A stretch of DNA of 64,000 nt from Aedes albopictus (lineage: Eukaryota; Arthropoda; Insecta; Diptera; Culicidae), in contig NC_085138.1 of NCBI RefSeq assembly GCF_035046485.1, positions 329,464,129 through 329,528,128 on the forward strand. The letters run 5' to 3'. Below are positions 1 to 12,300 of the stretch, one piece after another. Under the pieces are notes generated by a model. It did not search any database. It saw only the letters and a list, made by a program, of their open reading frames with translations, and had not been told where the DNA came from. The translations under genes and the position numbers were made by a program. Every line of letters starts with the position of its first letter. Positions within the stretch are counted from its first letter, which is position 1.

Positions 1-1770
1 GAGACTCAGGAGGCATGCCTGAAACATTTGAAGCAGCTGAAATCGCTTATGGAATGGTAGGAGGAGCTCCTGGATAAAAGCCAAAAGGAATTCCTAGAGG
101 AATTAAATGAGAAAAATTTTTTGGAGAAAACCCTGAAAAAAAAACATTTAGGATTTCCAGGAGGAAACACCGAAGGTACTTCTGCAAGGCTCCTAGGAAG
201 ATTTCCTTGAATAAACTCAGCAAGTTTTTGAAAGAATCCCAGGAGAAATTCTTGGAAAAATGGTATTATAGTAGGAATTTTTATATTATTCCTACGAGGA
301 ATTGCTGAAAGAATTACAACAGATATAGCTTGAGAAATCCATCTTAAATTCCTGGAAGAAGGCCAAGAAGAGTTCCTGGAGGAAATCCATGAGAAAATTA
401 TGAGAGAATCCTTGGATACAATATCTTGGATAAAAATTCCTGGAGGAATCAACGGAGAGCTTCTGAAGAAATCACAGAAAAAATTCAGGAGGTATTCTTA
501 CAAGGATTCTGGGGTGTATCAAATCTCAGCAGAAATCCTAGGAGGAATTGCTGGTGTAAATTATACAGGAATGCCTGGCGGAATCTAAAGAAAAATCCTT
601 GGAATACCTAGAGAAGTCCCTGCAAGAACCGGTACAGGTATTCTGGAAGAATATGTAAAGAAGGTCCTAAAGGAATCGCAGGAGGAATTTCTGAAGGAAT
701 ATTTCAGGAAGATTTCCCTGAAGAATTCCAGCCATTACGCTAGGATAAATTCATATAGGAATCAGAAGAATATCTGGACATATCATAGTAAGAACTTCTG
801 GAGGAATTTTGGATAAAATCTCTAGAGGAATTCCTGGATGTGTCCGTGGAGCAATCCCTGGTAGAACAACCAAAAGAATTTCTACAAGAATTCCAGGAAG
901 ATTACTTGGTAAGACCCAGAAAAAAAGCCAAGAGAAAGCACTAGAAGAATCCCTAGCATAATTTCTGAAGTATCACAGTTAGATGGAGGAATTCCTAGAC
1001 TTCCGGGAGGTATCATAGAAGTAATTTCTAGAAAAATCCTTGAATCAGGAATGTCGGGGGTATCCTAAGAGAGATTGCTCTAACAAATGCCTGGAGGAAT
1101 ACCTACAGTTCTCTTTGATATAATCGGTAGAAGTATGGAAGAGTCCCTAATGGAATCGCTGGAGGAATGCCAGGAGAAATCCCTAGAAGTATTTCTGAAG
1201 GAGTTCTTGAGGAAATTGCTTGGAGAATTCCAGCTGGAATTCATGGTGGAAGGTCAATAGAAGTTTTTGGAGAAATCCTCTGTGGAATTTTTAGAGGATA
1301 AATCCTTGAAGAAATCTGTGGAAGAATCACCGAAGGGATTTTTAGATAAATCCCAGGGAAATTTTCCGGAAGAATTTTCAGAAGAATTTCCTTAGTAGAA
1401 TTCCCGAAGGCACCAGAGTGAGATGTTTCGGAGGAGTTCTACGAGAAACTGCTGGAAAAATCTTAGTAGGAGTTGCTTGAGGAATCCTAGCCACAATTCC
1501 CGAAGAAAGGCCAATATAACTTCCTGGAGAAATTCCATGAGAAATTTCTGGAAGAATCTCTGAAAAAAGTCTCTGAAAGAATTCCTGGAAGAATCACCGG
1601 CAAAATTGTTAGATAAATATCTGCAGAAATTTCTTGTATGTACAACCCCGTCAGAAGCAGAGTCCTAAGGGATGTTTATTGAAGGAATATCGGAAGAAAT
1701 CCATAAAAGAGGCCTAAAGAAATCACTGTATAAATAGATAGAAGTATTTCTGGAGGAATCCATGGAGAAG
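1..1770. repeat. Degenerate GGAATTCC-type 12-bp-period array
   Basis: About 1.8 kb is a loosely periodic run of variants of GGAATTCCTGGA, with spacing close to 12 bases. The core GGAATTCC is palindromic, so the array looks similar on both strands. Related arrays in the opposite orientation lie at 11830-16080 and 35500-39665. The open frames here are by-products of the period being a multiple of three, and I see no gene. Whether it is a true decayed tandem satellite or part of a dispersed family cannot be judged without genome-wide copies. Confidence 0.75.
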
Positions 1771-2625
<855 letters not shown>

Positions 2626-2629
2626 CACC

Positions 2630-2925
2630 TCATTCATAATTTATGCAGATGCAGCAGACCCTTAAATAATCTTCGAACTCACCACTCACATCTACCTGAG
2701 GCTGTTTGAGTATGAACCTTAGTCATAATGCTCTAAGAGACAACCAACAACGTTGGCAGATCCAATGACCTATACTCAAGGAAGTTCTTGGAGTTCCTCA
2801 ACACATAGTTACATGAGGCTGTGTAGGCATAAACTTCATTCATAATGCTCCAATAGATCACAGATCCCACTTGTAGATCAGATGGCCTAAACCCCAGGAA
2901 GTTCTCGGAGTTACTTACCTTACCG
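2630..2925. repeat. Minisatellite of about 110 bp, left part
   Basis: About two and a half diverged units, recognisable by 'gaggctgtg', 'attcataatgctc', 'agatccaatgacctat' and 'caaggaagttcttgga' recurring in that order. The array resumes at 5640-5990 on the far side of a LINE, so the LINE interrupts it. Confidence 0.7.
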
Positions 2926-5283
2926 ATCAGGCTAAGGCCTGGGTGGCCTCTGCTGTACATGGTAGACGTCTCCATTCCACTCGGTACATGGCTGTTTGTC
3001 TCCAGTTCCGTACTCTGCGAAGGGTCCACAGATCGTCCTCCACTTGGTCGACCCACCTAGCTCGCTGCGCTCCACGTCTTCTTGTGCCAGTCGGATGACT
3101 ATCGAGAACCATTTTAGTCGGGTTGCTATCCGACATCCTGATGACGTGACCCGTCCACCGGAGCATCCCGATTTTCGCGGTACGGACGATGGTTGGTTTT
3201 CTCAGCAGCTGATGCAGCTCGTGGTTCATTCGCCTTCTCCAAATCCCGTCTTCCATCTGCACTCCGTCGTAGATGGTACGCAACACCTTCCGTTCGAAAA
3301 CTTCAAGGGTGCGTTGATTCTCTGCACGTAGGGTCCATGTTTCGTGCCTATAGAGGACTACCGGTCTAATCAGCGTTTTGAAGATAGTTAACTTCGTGTT
3401 ATGGCGAACTTTGTTCGATCGTAGAATTCTGCGGAGTCCAAAGTAAGAGCGATTTCCTGCCTCAATGCGCCTCTGAATTTCTCTGCTGGTGTCGTTGTCG
3501 GCGGTCACCAGTGAGCCCAAGTACACGAATTCTCCAACCGCCTCGATTTCATCACCGTCGATATAAATTCGGGGTGGCGAGCGCGGTGATTCCTCCCTGG
3601 AGTTCTTAAGATTTGCCATCATGTACTTTATCTTCGACACATAATAATATCAATATCATCAGCGAAACCAAGCAGCTGAACGGACTTCGTGAAAATCGTT
3701 CCACTCGTGTTTATCCCCGCTCTCCTAATTACACCCTCTAAAGCAATATTGAACAGCACGCACGAAAGACCATCACCTTGCCGTAACCCTCTGCGAGATT
3801 CGAAGGGACTCGAGAGTGTCCCTGATACTCGAACTACGCACATCACTCGATCCATCGTCGCCATGATCAATCGTATCAGTTTATCCGGGAATCCGTATTC
3901 GTGTATAATTTGCCATTGCTGTTCTCGATCGATTGTATCATACGCCGATTTGAAATCGATGAACAAGTGATGTGTGGGCACGTTGTATTCGCGGCATTTC
4001 TGCAACACCTGGCGGATGGCGAACATCTGGTTCATTGTAGCGCGTTCACCCATGAATCCAGCCTGTGTATTGCCCCACGAACTCTCTTGCAATCGGTAAT
4101 AGACGGTGGCATAAAATTTGGGAGAGTAAGTTGTAGGCAGCGCTCAGTAGTGTGATCGCGCGATAGTTTTCGCAATCCACACGACACACGATACCTTCCA
4201 TCCATTTCTCCGGTAATACTTCAGCCTCCCAAATCTTGGTAATGACCCAGTGTAGTGCTCTCACCAGTGCTTCTCCACCGTATTTTAGATGCTCGCTTGG
4301 TAGTTGATCTGCCCCAGCGGCTTGGTTGTTTTTCAACCGACCAACTTTCTCCTCAATCTCTTGAAGGTCAGGGGCCGGAAGTCTTTCGCCCTGTGCACAT
4401 ACTCCCAAATCTGTTACCACGCCACCTTCGGTACTTGCAACGTCGCCATTGAGGTGCTCATCGTAATGCTCACGCCACCTGTCGATCACCTCTCGCTCGC
4501 CCGTGAGAATATTCCCGTGATTATCTCGGCACATGTCGGCTTGTGGCACAAAGCCTCTGCGCGAGCGGTTGAGCTTCTCGTAGAACTTTCGTGTGTCCTT
4601 AGCGCGGTACAGCTCTTCCATCATCGCTTCGTGATCTCGTTCTTTCTGCTGGCGCTTCTTCATCCGGAAGACTGAGTTCTGCCTGTTCCGCGCCTGCCTG
4701 TAACGTGCCTCATTCGCTCTCGTACGGTGTTGCAGCATTCTCGCCCATGCTGCATTCTTCTCGTTTTTCAACTGTTCACATTCGCCGTCGTACCAGTCGT
4801 TTCTGTGATTCGGAGCCGCGAAACCTAGTGCTGTAGCCGAGGTACTACCTATGGCGGATCGGATATCCCTCCAGCCATCTTCAAGTGTAGCTGCGCCAAG
4901 CTGCTCTTCCGTTGATAGGACCACTGCTAACTGCTGCGCGTAGTCTTGAGCCACTTCTACGTTACGCAGCTGCTCGATGTTGAGCCGCGGCGTTCGACTT
5001 TGACGCGTGGTGATAACTGTCGAAAGATTTGAGCGCATGCATACAGCGACTAAGTAGTGATCCGAATCTATATTCGCACTGCGGCATGTGCGGACATTGG
5101 TTATATCCAAGAAGAATTTACCGTCGATTAGAACGTGGTCGATTTGGTTTTCTGTTTGATGGTCTGTCGAACTCCAGGTGGCTTTGTGGACATCTTTGCG
5201 GGGGGAGAAGGTGCTTCGGGCTACCATACCACGGGAGGCTGCAAAGTTTTTGCATCGCTGACCGTTAACATTCGTTAGTTCTC
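2926..5283 (-). mobile_element. 5'-truncated RTE-clade LINE
   Basis: A minus-strand non-LTR retrotransposon copy starting inside the endonuclease domain and running to a short 3' tail of GTAAG-like repeats (plus-strand 2918-2930). 5' truncation is the usual outcome of target-primed reverse transcription. The coding order (AP-type endonuclease, reverse transcriptase, short C-terminal tail with no visible RNase H domain) and the sequence style fit the RTE clade, such as mosquito JAM-type elements; this clade call is from recognition, not a search. Both flanks are units of the same minisatellite. Confidence 0.85.
2927..5283 (-). pseudogene. Broken endonuclease-reverse transcriptase ORF of the LINE
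   Basis: Three overlapping minus-strand frames make up the protein. 5283-4046 gives the endonuclease C-terminus (HKATW, then NQIDHVLIDG and SDHYLV) and the start of the reverse transcriptase (NNQAAGADQLPSEHL). 4092-3628 gives RT motif A (FIDFKSAYDTID), motif B (RRGLRQGDGLSCVLFN) and motif C with the catalytic pair (FADDIDII). 3640-2927 gives the C-terminal segment (EFVYLGSLVTADND, RPVVLYRHETWTL, MLRWTGHVIRM). Frame changes occur near 4070 and 3635, and a short piece is missing after FADDIDII. The copy is dead; the metal-binding aspartates themselves are intact. Confidence 0.88.
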
Positions 5284-5300
5284 GGATACTACTATTTAAT

Positions 5301-5624
5301 CAGAGAACTTAATCTTGTACCGACTTTTCGAACCCTCTAAGCAGAATACTCTCTTCGAATAAGTGTAATCAGTTTTGTACCATTTTATTCCACCCTGTTT
5401 TGCTTATACTTTGGCGCAGATACGCGTATTTCGACTACCACATGTAATCTCCCTCAGTATCAGTATATCAGGCGGTGAATGCGATGACTTCTTCAGTGGA
5501 TAACTGACACTGATGAAGATTACAAGTGGTAGACGAAATACGCGTATCTGTCAAAGGATAAGCAACATAGGGCAGGATTAAAAGGTACAAAACTGATTAC
5601 AGTCATTTGAACAGAGAACTTAAT
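5301..5624. mobile_element. Small inverted-repeat (MITE/foldback) element
   Basis: Two arms at 5363-5450 and 5517-5604 are inverted copies (shared motifs AATCAGTTTTGTACC, TTGCTTAT, CAGATACGCGTATTTCG, TGTAATCT), with a loop of about 65 bases between. The 13-base direct repeat CAGAGAACTTAAT stands at 5301-5313 and 5612-5624 and may be a target duplication. It abuts the 5' end of the LINE. No coding capacity. Confidence 0.65.
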
Positions 5625-5639
5625 AGAACGTACATATCA

Positions 5640-5990
5640 CATACTGTGTGAATGTGAACCTTATCCATGATCCGAATAGATAGCTATCGCGGATTTGATG
5701 ATCTTAACTCAAGGGAGACCCTTAAAGAATAAATGAACTCATCACTTGTTAGATCATATCTGCTTGAGGCTGTTGTAAAATGTTCCTTATTCATAAAGCT
5801 CTCAGAGACAACCAAATACGTTGGTAGATCCAATGACCTATAATCAAGGAAGTTCTTGGAGGACTTCAAACATAAAAAACCTCATAACTTGACTGCACAT
5901 AGTTGCTTAGGGCTGTGCAATCATATATTTTATTCTTAAATCTTCACTAGATCACTGATTACGCCAGTAGATCAGATGCCCCTTAAACAC
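5640..5990. repeat. Minisatellite of about 110 bp, right part
   Basis: About three diverged units of the array seen at 2630-2925: 'agagacaaccaa-acgttgg-agatccaatgacctata-tcaaggaagttcttgga' recurs at about 5802-5863. Confidence 0.65.
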
Positions 5991-8672
5991 GCCGTAAACA
6001 AATGTTATCTTTTGTTAGGTGTTGCATTTATGAAATTAATTTGATTAAGTTTAAATTGTAATTACCAAATGCAGGCAACATTTCTACGTTTTAAGCTGCG
6101 ATTAGGTTACTGAGTGTTGGTGGTCTAAAGTGGAAGTCTTGTCATTCCCGAAAGTAATTGCTGGGACTGTAGCAGGATTCAAACTTAAATACACTCATCG
6201 TGTAATTTCCGAAAAGCCGTCGTCTTGCACATATCTGTCATGTGCTTCGAGATTTCCATATACGTGAGTCAAGCATGCGTAGAAAATCAGTAGAACTCCA
6301 TTAACCATCACCAGCCTTTCAATTCGCGATTACAATCCGTTGAAAAAGTGGTACTACACTGATTAATCGAAATCCAACAAATAAGGAAAACCCATTCCCT
6401 CGATGCACATTTGACTGCAACGGCAAGTCAATTAATTAGACCTAACTTTCGCGCGTTCAAATAAGGAATCTATGCCAGGGCAGCGAAACGATTTGCGGTT
6501 TGAGATAGGTAGGTACACAAACCCAACACATAGTCACAGGCAAACCGAAACCTGTGACTGATTGCCGTGTCTAGTTTTAGTTTAGTGCGGTGGACATGCG
6601 TCCCGTACTTATGGCTCGTTATGATTTACGCAGGGTGCTTTTTCACGCGCAGTTGGTTGGTCATGTCGTGCCATAAATTTCTGCGCTGATGGTCTCGGAG
6701 CACTGCACTGCTGCACTGCGGTTCGAAAATAAAGACCTCATGTAATGGAACGAGAGCGAGCGAGGAGAGTCAAGCTGCCGTATCGCTCAATTAATGGAAG
6801 AATTTTATAAGCGGATTGGGTGACATAAATATTTTGCCATCCTTATTTGCTAAGTGGGTTGCGTTTGTGGTGACTTGAATTGGTTTTCATTTTTAATAAC
6901 GACGAGTATGTGCCCTGGAATGACTGCCATTGAATCAACTTTGTTGGTGAGCGTTTTGGATGGGCTGTGTGATTGGAGTTAGCTCGTTTGAAGCCAGTTT
7001 TAATGGATTTGTTATTACAAGCTTCACGTGCATGACTTTTCTTCTGAAATAAGCAACGGATGCCGAAGATATGAAAAACTTAAAATGTCTTATCAAAAGA
7101 TACACTATTTACAAACAACAATTTTTATTTGGTACCCTAAATTAAAGAAGTAATTCTAAATTCCGAAAATTAAACACACTAGGGTCTTGAAAAGTTAAAG
7201 ATATATTATTATTATTGCTCAAATGAAACTATGCGACGAGTTGAGGTCAACATCCAAAATCGATTTTCATGAAATCTAGTCAGTTGTTTGCTTCGCAGAA
7301 TACATATATTAGCATATTGACTCTTTATTTTTTGATCAATCGTTTGCTAACCTTATTCATCCATAAATTCGAATTCGAGTTTGAAATAGCATCCCGTGTG
7401 GCTGAAACCACTGCGAAACCATTTTAATCAGAATAAACACTTCAAATGTGATCCACGCGGCACAACCGCACCACGATCACACGCGGTCAGAAATTCCATT
7501 ATACCTACTTCGGTGAAAAGTTTTCCGATTATTTGAACTCTACTTTTGAGGTGTGCCGACCGAATGTTTTCGCTCGCAACTGCTGGGTGCTGATGAGACT
7601 CCTACACAATGGAATTCGATCCAATTCTGTGCGGCAAGAGGGGCGACGGAGCATGAATGAACAAAGTAAAAATTTGGATGGCACCCAGCTTGTTACCTTT
7701 GGTGTTCCTGCTGCCGCCGCTGCCACGTTCGCCATGGTCGCGGTCGGTGGCCCAGCATGGTTGGGTTCATTTGAATAAAATAAATAGATTGGATTTGTGC
7801 TCCACGATCAAACGGAATCTTTGTATTTCGACGCAGATTGCGCTGTTCTTGTATTCCATTTTAGTTGGATTTCAAATGTAAATATTCGGTGGGTGTCGTG
7901 ATGGAGAGTGCCAAATACATCAAAAGTTGAACGAGTTTCTTATTTTACGCAAAGAGGTCTTGCATTAGTAATGACTTTAGGTGATGGGGCATCATATTCA
8001 AAGATCTAAATATTCAAATGAACTATATAGTTGTGCCCACCGCAATTTCTCAGATGTCGTTTAATCAATTATTACGATTTATTGCAGTAATCTAGCTCAC
8101 TTATGCCCAACTACGCCTAAAAATCAATTCAATCGTATGCAAGACCGCAAGAAATTGAGTTCATACCAACTGTATTTTTCAGATTAGTATTCCTGACTAA
8201 GCAGTTTCAAACAGCCAACTGGTAAGTCTTCCCATAACAAATCAGTTTCTGCAACAACCAATTTGTCACAACCCACTAGTAACAGCAATCAGATAAACAA
8301 AATTCATTATTATGATTAGCATAATGAAACGACTCGCCAGTTGCTTGGCTGTGTGCCAAACTCTGCACGTCGGTATTCTTCCACATCGCATCGTTGTATA
8401 CCAGGACACTCTCTCGGTCAGATACTGTCAATACTGTCTTGTTCCTGGCAGCATCGTCCATCTCTCCCACACAGCGCGGCCATCAGCTAAGGCAAGGGTA
8501 TCCGAGTTGCATTTTGGCATGTCAAGATAAAACAAAACGTTACTTGCAACAATGTTTTGAATCAGTTGGCAATCTTTTGACTAATTTTTTTGATGCACAT
8601 TTCAGAAGCTCAGCCCATATCCGCCCAGGGCCCTATTTATAGGACAGTATACTTTTGAGGTGAATATCTCGG
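5991..8672. other. No repeat or gene I can name
   Basis: AT-rich, apparently low-copy DNA. A short open frame at 7657-7881 begins with a hydrophobic, signal-peptide-like stretch (LLPLVFLLPPL) but lacks a convincing splice donor or conserved feature, so I do not call a gene. The rest holds no tRNA, SINE or inverted repeat that I can see. Confidence 0.35.
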
Positions 8673-9006
8673 TAATTGGGTTGTTTAGTGAATTAAATAT
8701 AGCTATTTTCTATAGCCTAATCGAAAGAGCTCATTTTTCTAAGTATAACGTAATTTTATTTGGTTCTAATACTTTTGTTTTGATGGTTAAATAAACAAAA
8801 CACTTTTAATTTTCGTGGATAGAATGACAGTTCAATCGATAAAATGACAGTTCGACCCGAACAAAAAATTTTCCCCATACAAACTTTAAATGCATATTAA
8901 AAATAGTTCTCGGATTCCAAAAATTATGAAATTTTGGATTTCGACTAATTTTTGGGCGGAGAATCCGAATATGATATAATCCGGATACCCCTAAAGAACC
9001 CAATTA
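8673..9006. mobile_element. MITE, TAATTGGGTT family, copy 1
   Basis: Terminal inverted repeats TAATTGGGTT / AACCCAATTA bound about 334 bases. Internal blocks (AAAGAGC, GACAGTTCGACCC, CCCATACAAACTT, TTTGGATTTCG, TAAAGAA) recur in the same order at 15171-15527, defining a two-copy family in this window. No ORF. Confidence 0.65.
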
Positions 9007-10135
9007 CACTATATTTCAGCGTACTGTCTTATTGCATATGGTCGGGGTATGTCAAATGTAATGTAAAGTAAGTTTGTTTTCCTGGTTGGTACCTTAATCA
9101 TAGTTAATTCAGAAGTTTCAAGTTGGTGTCTTCGTCGGAGTTGTTCATACGAATGTGAATCGTATAACCAATGCACACTGGGCCACGAGCGGGATCTAGC
9201 AAGTAAAAACCTCTAGCGTTTTGGGAGTACATTTTTTTGAGTTGGTGTCTTCGGAGACTTATATTTATTTTACTTGTACTTTTATGTGGTGATGAAGGTT
9301 AGTTGGTAATTTTGCCGCATAGGTGGCGCTGCGATACTAACTTTTTTGTTTTACGTCCTAGAGGTTTCCCGTTTTCTGCAAAGTTGTAGAGCGTGCAAAA
9401 ATAAGAAAAGTCGCCGAAGACACCAAAGCTGTGTGACTTCAAATAACAAAGTTATACCAAAAATAGTAAAATTTACGTGAAAATCACGTTTTCGTTACTA
9501 TTTTGAATGTTATTTGCAAATTTATCAATTTTAACACTTCACAAATGTAGATCAAAGTAGCCTGCGTCTGATGATAACAACTTTACAATTTGTTGGGACA
9601 TTTAAAATGGGTTTTTGGTCAAACTAGTAATAACTACTATAATTTTTAGTAGCAGTTTTTTTCAAAGAGTTGCAAATTTCGGCAAAATTTGATGCTTGCT
9701 TCAAAATATACCACTCAAGATCTATTAAACCTGAAAGTTTGCGGAGGTATAATTTAGTGTTTTTGAGATATCTTGTTTTTAAATATTGATGTTTTTATAC
9801 CTAAATTATTTTGAAAGAGAAGCAATTCTTTATTCCGAAGTTGTCCTGCCAGTAGATACTCACGGATCACTTTTCAATTAAGAGTTTTATGTTTACCCAA
9901 TGCCTTGATTACTTAAAATTGACGTTTTGTGTTAAATTGTTTTGTGCATTAATTTATTGAATCAACAGTGCTATTGTTCTATTGAAAGAAAGGAATTATA
10001 ATGGTTTTTGGTCCTGTGTGAGCGACTCACGCAAGTGCAAAGCTTCGTTATACCAATCCGTGTGATCAATTATGAGTTTCAGTTAACTCAACGTACATAC
10101 GGAAAAATAAATAAATTATTGGTTAAATTATAAAA

Positions 10136-10210
10136 AATCCTCAGCTCAAGATGAGAGTTGAATTCACGACTCTTATACAAGGCAAGTGCTTAACTAATTA
10201 AGTCACTGTG
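10136..10210 (-). repeat. Diverged tRNA-like (SINE head) sequence
   Basis: The minus strand reads GGCACAGTGACTTAATTAGT..., with a B-box-like GAATTCAACTC further on, which looks like a decayed tRNA-derived SINE head. No clear tail or duplication, so the call is weak. Confidence 0.3.
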
Positions 10211-10276
10211 CCAAATATTGACACGGCATTGATGAGCAAAGTTTTTTTTTTCATAATTTAATCAATATCAATCGAA

Positions 10277-10515
10277 ACATACACACTCAGTTGAGCTCGG
10301 CTAATTTCCATTCTTTTGCCGAGATTCGCACAGCCGAGCGCTCAGCAATTGCAATTTAACTGAGATATCAGCAAAAAGTCAAGTTTATTCATAACAGCAC
10401 CCATGAATACCGCTGGCAACAAACATTAAATGTCAAGCGTTTAGCCGAGATTTCAGCAGATGAACTTTAACCGAGATTTGCACAGCCGATCTCGGCATTC
10501 TGTTTTAAGTGTGTA
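10277..10515. mobile_element. Small MITE in the loop of the 9174-11640 element
   Basis: Ends ACATACACACT and AAGTGTGTATGT form a short terminal inverted repeat. The interior repeats GCCGAGATT-GCACAGCCGA in both halves. It lies between the two long arms of the surrounding element, so it is probably a later insertion. Confidence 0.5.
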
Positions 10516-10787
10516 TGTACGTTGAGTTAACTGAAAATCATTATTGATTCCACGTGTTGGCATACTGGAACTTTGCACTAACGTAATTCGCTCAGACAGG
10601 GTCAAAAACCATTATATTTTTTTTTCTTTCAATAGATCAATACATATATGTGCACTGTTGATTCAATACATCAATACGCAAGACAATTGAACACAAAACG
10701 CTAATATTAAGTAATCAGGGCGTTGGGTAAACATAAAACTCTTAATTTAAAAGTGATCCGTGAGAATCTAATGACAGGACAACTCCG

Positions 10788-10985
10788 GAATAATTGTGGA
10801 ACGGACCTGGTGTGATGGTTAGAACACTTGACTATCACGCCGAGGACCTGGGATCGAATCCCACTCCCGACAAACTCATAAAATGTGAGTTCTTCCTTCG
10901 GAAGGGAAGTAAAGCGTGGGTCCCGAGATGAACTAGCCTAGGGCTAAAAATCTCGTTAAAACAGATAAAAAAAATTGGGATTAAG
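10788..10985 (+). mobile_element. tRNA-derived SINE, family A, copy 1
   Basis: The head has an A-box-like block (ACCTGGTGTGATGGTTAGAA) and a B box (GGATCGAATCC), followed by a body with AAATGTGAGTTCTTCCTTCG and an A-rich end. It interrupts the right arm of the 9174-11640 element. The left arm near 9830-9845 (ATTCCGAAGTTGTCC on plus) shows the uninterrupted site. Two more copies are at 16181-16310 and 53084-53219. Confidence 0.8.
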
Positions 10986-11829
10986 AATTACTTCTCTTTC
11001 AAAATAATTTAGGTATAAAAACATCAATATTTAAAAACAAGATATCTCAAAAACACTAAATTATACCTCCGGCAAACTTTCAGATGTAATAGATCATGAG
11101 AGGTATATTTTGAAGCAAGCATCAAATTTTGCCGAAATTTGCAACTTTTTGAAAATAACTGCTAGTAAAAATCATAGTAGTTTTTACTAGTTTGACCAAA
11201 AACCCATTTTAAATGTCCCAACAAATTGCAAAGTTGTTATCATCAGACGCAGGCTACTTTGATCTACACTTGTAAAGTGTTAAATTTGATAAATTTGCAA
11301 ATAACATTCAAAATAGTAACAAAAACGTGATTTTCACGTAAATTTTACTATTTTTGGTATAACTTTGTTATTTGAAGTCACACAGCTATGGTGCCTTCGG
11401 CGACTTTTTTTATTTTTGCAAGCTCTACAACTTTGCAGAAGACGGGAAACCTCTAGGACGTAAAACAAAAAAGTTAGTATCGCAGCGCCACCTATGCGGC
11501 AAAATTACCAACTAACTTTCATCACCACATAAAAGTACAAGTAAAATAAATATAAGTCTCCGAAGACACCAACTCAAAAAAATGTACTCCCAAAACGCTA
11601 GAGGTTTTTACTTGCTAGATCCCGCTCGTGGCCCAGTGTGCAATGGTTTTTAGTTAGACATTTTCTCGCTAGATGGTGCTGTAGTACATATAATTGTTTT
11701 GACTACATTTTAGCCCAACAAACAGATACATTTTTTTTTTGTTTTGTGCAAATATGTTTGTCTGGCCTTAGTTCGGTAGTGTAATCAACAGTATGAAATT
11801 CTTCAAACAGTTGGCAAATCGATTATTTC

Positions 11830-12300
11830 TAGGGGTTCCTCTCGGAATTACTTCAGGTAATTCTTTCGAAAGTCCTTCATAAGTTTTTCACAGGATTCCT
11901 TTAGGGGTTTCTTAAAAAAAATAGTGGATTTCCATTAGGGATTCCTCGCTGAATTCCTTTAGAGATTCCTCCAGGGACTTCTTAATAGATTTCTACTGGG
12001 ATTTTTCTGGAATTTCTTCCGGAGTTTTTCCTGGGATGCCTTTCGAGATGTATTCCGGAATTCCTTCATTGGTCGTTGCCGGTATTTCACCTTCTGAACT
12101 CTGTCATAGATTTGTCCATGATTTTTTTCTGGAATTTAACCCGAGATTCTTCTTGAGATATGTTCCAACAGTTCATCAGAGAATTCTCGAGATTCCTTCA
12201 GTTATTCTTCAAGGGATTCCATTGCGAATTTCTTACAAGATTCCTCCCGAGTTTCTTTCACATATTATTCTCACGATTGTATTTCGCATTCCTCCAGGAT
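11830..12300. repeat. GGAATTCC-type array, segment
   Basis: Degenerate 12-bp-period repeat read as 'ttcctccaggattcc'. It continues after the inserted hAT-like element at 14158 and again after the MITEs at 15540. ORFs within it are repeat artefacts. Confidence 0.7.

Larger units (their letters stand above)
9174..11640. mobile_element. Non-autonomous Transib-like element with 0.9-kb inverted repeats
   Basis: Exact 5-base duplications CAATG (9169-9173, 11641-11645) flank a 2467-base element starting CACACTGGGCC and ending GGCCCAGTGTG. The inverted arms are 9174-10101 and 10510-11640. The end reads CACACTG, 22 bases, then GTAAAAACC, resembling heptamer-spacer-nonamer. It shares GGNCC and ATCTAGC-AG at matching positions with the Transib element at 22012. 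The loop carries no transposase; it holds a diverged tRNA-like stretch and a small MITE. A SINE has jumped into the right arm, and the left arm shows the empty site. It could be cross-mobilised by a Transib transposase (inference). Confidence 0.85.

Noticed and set aside
3689..5268. Plus-strand ORFs over the first LINE
   Set aside because: Shadows of the minus-strand reverse transcriptase and endonuclease.
7533..7881. Overlapping short ORFs, one with a signal-peptide-like start (MNKVKIWMAPSLLPLVFLLP)
   Set aside because: No donor site in a sensible place, three frames equally open, and no recognised family; left as unassigned.
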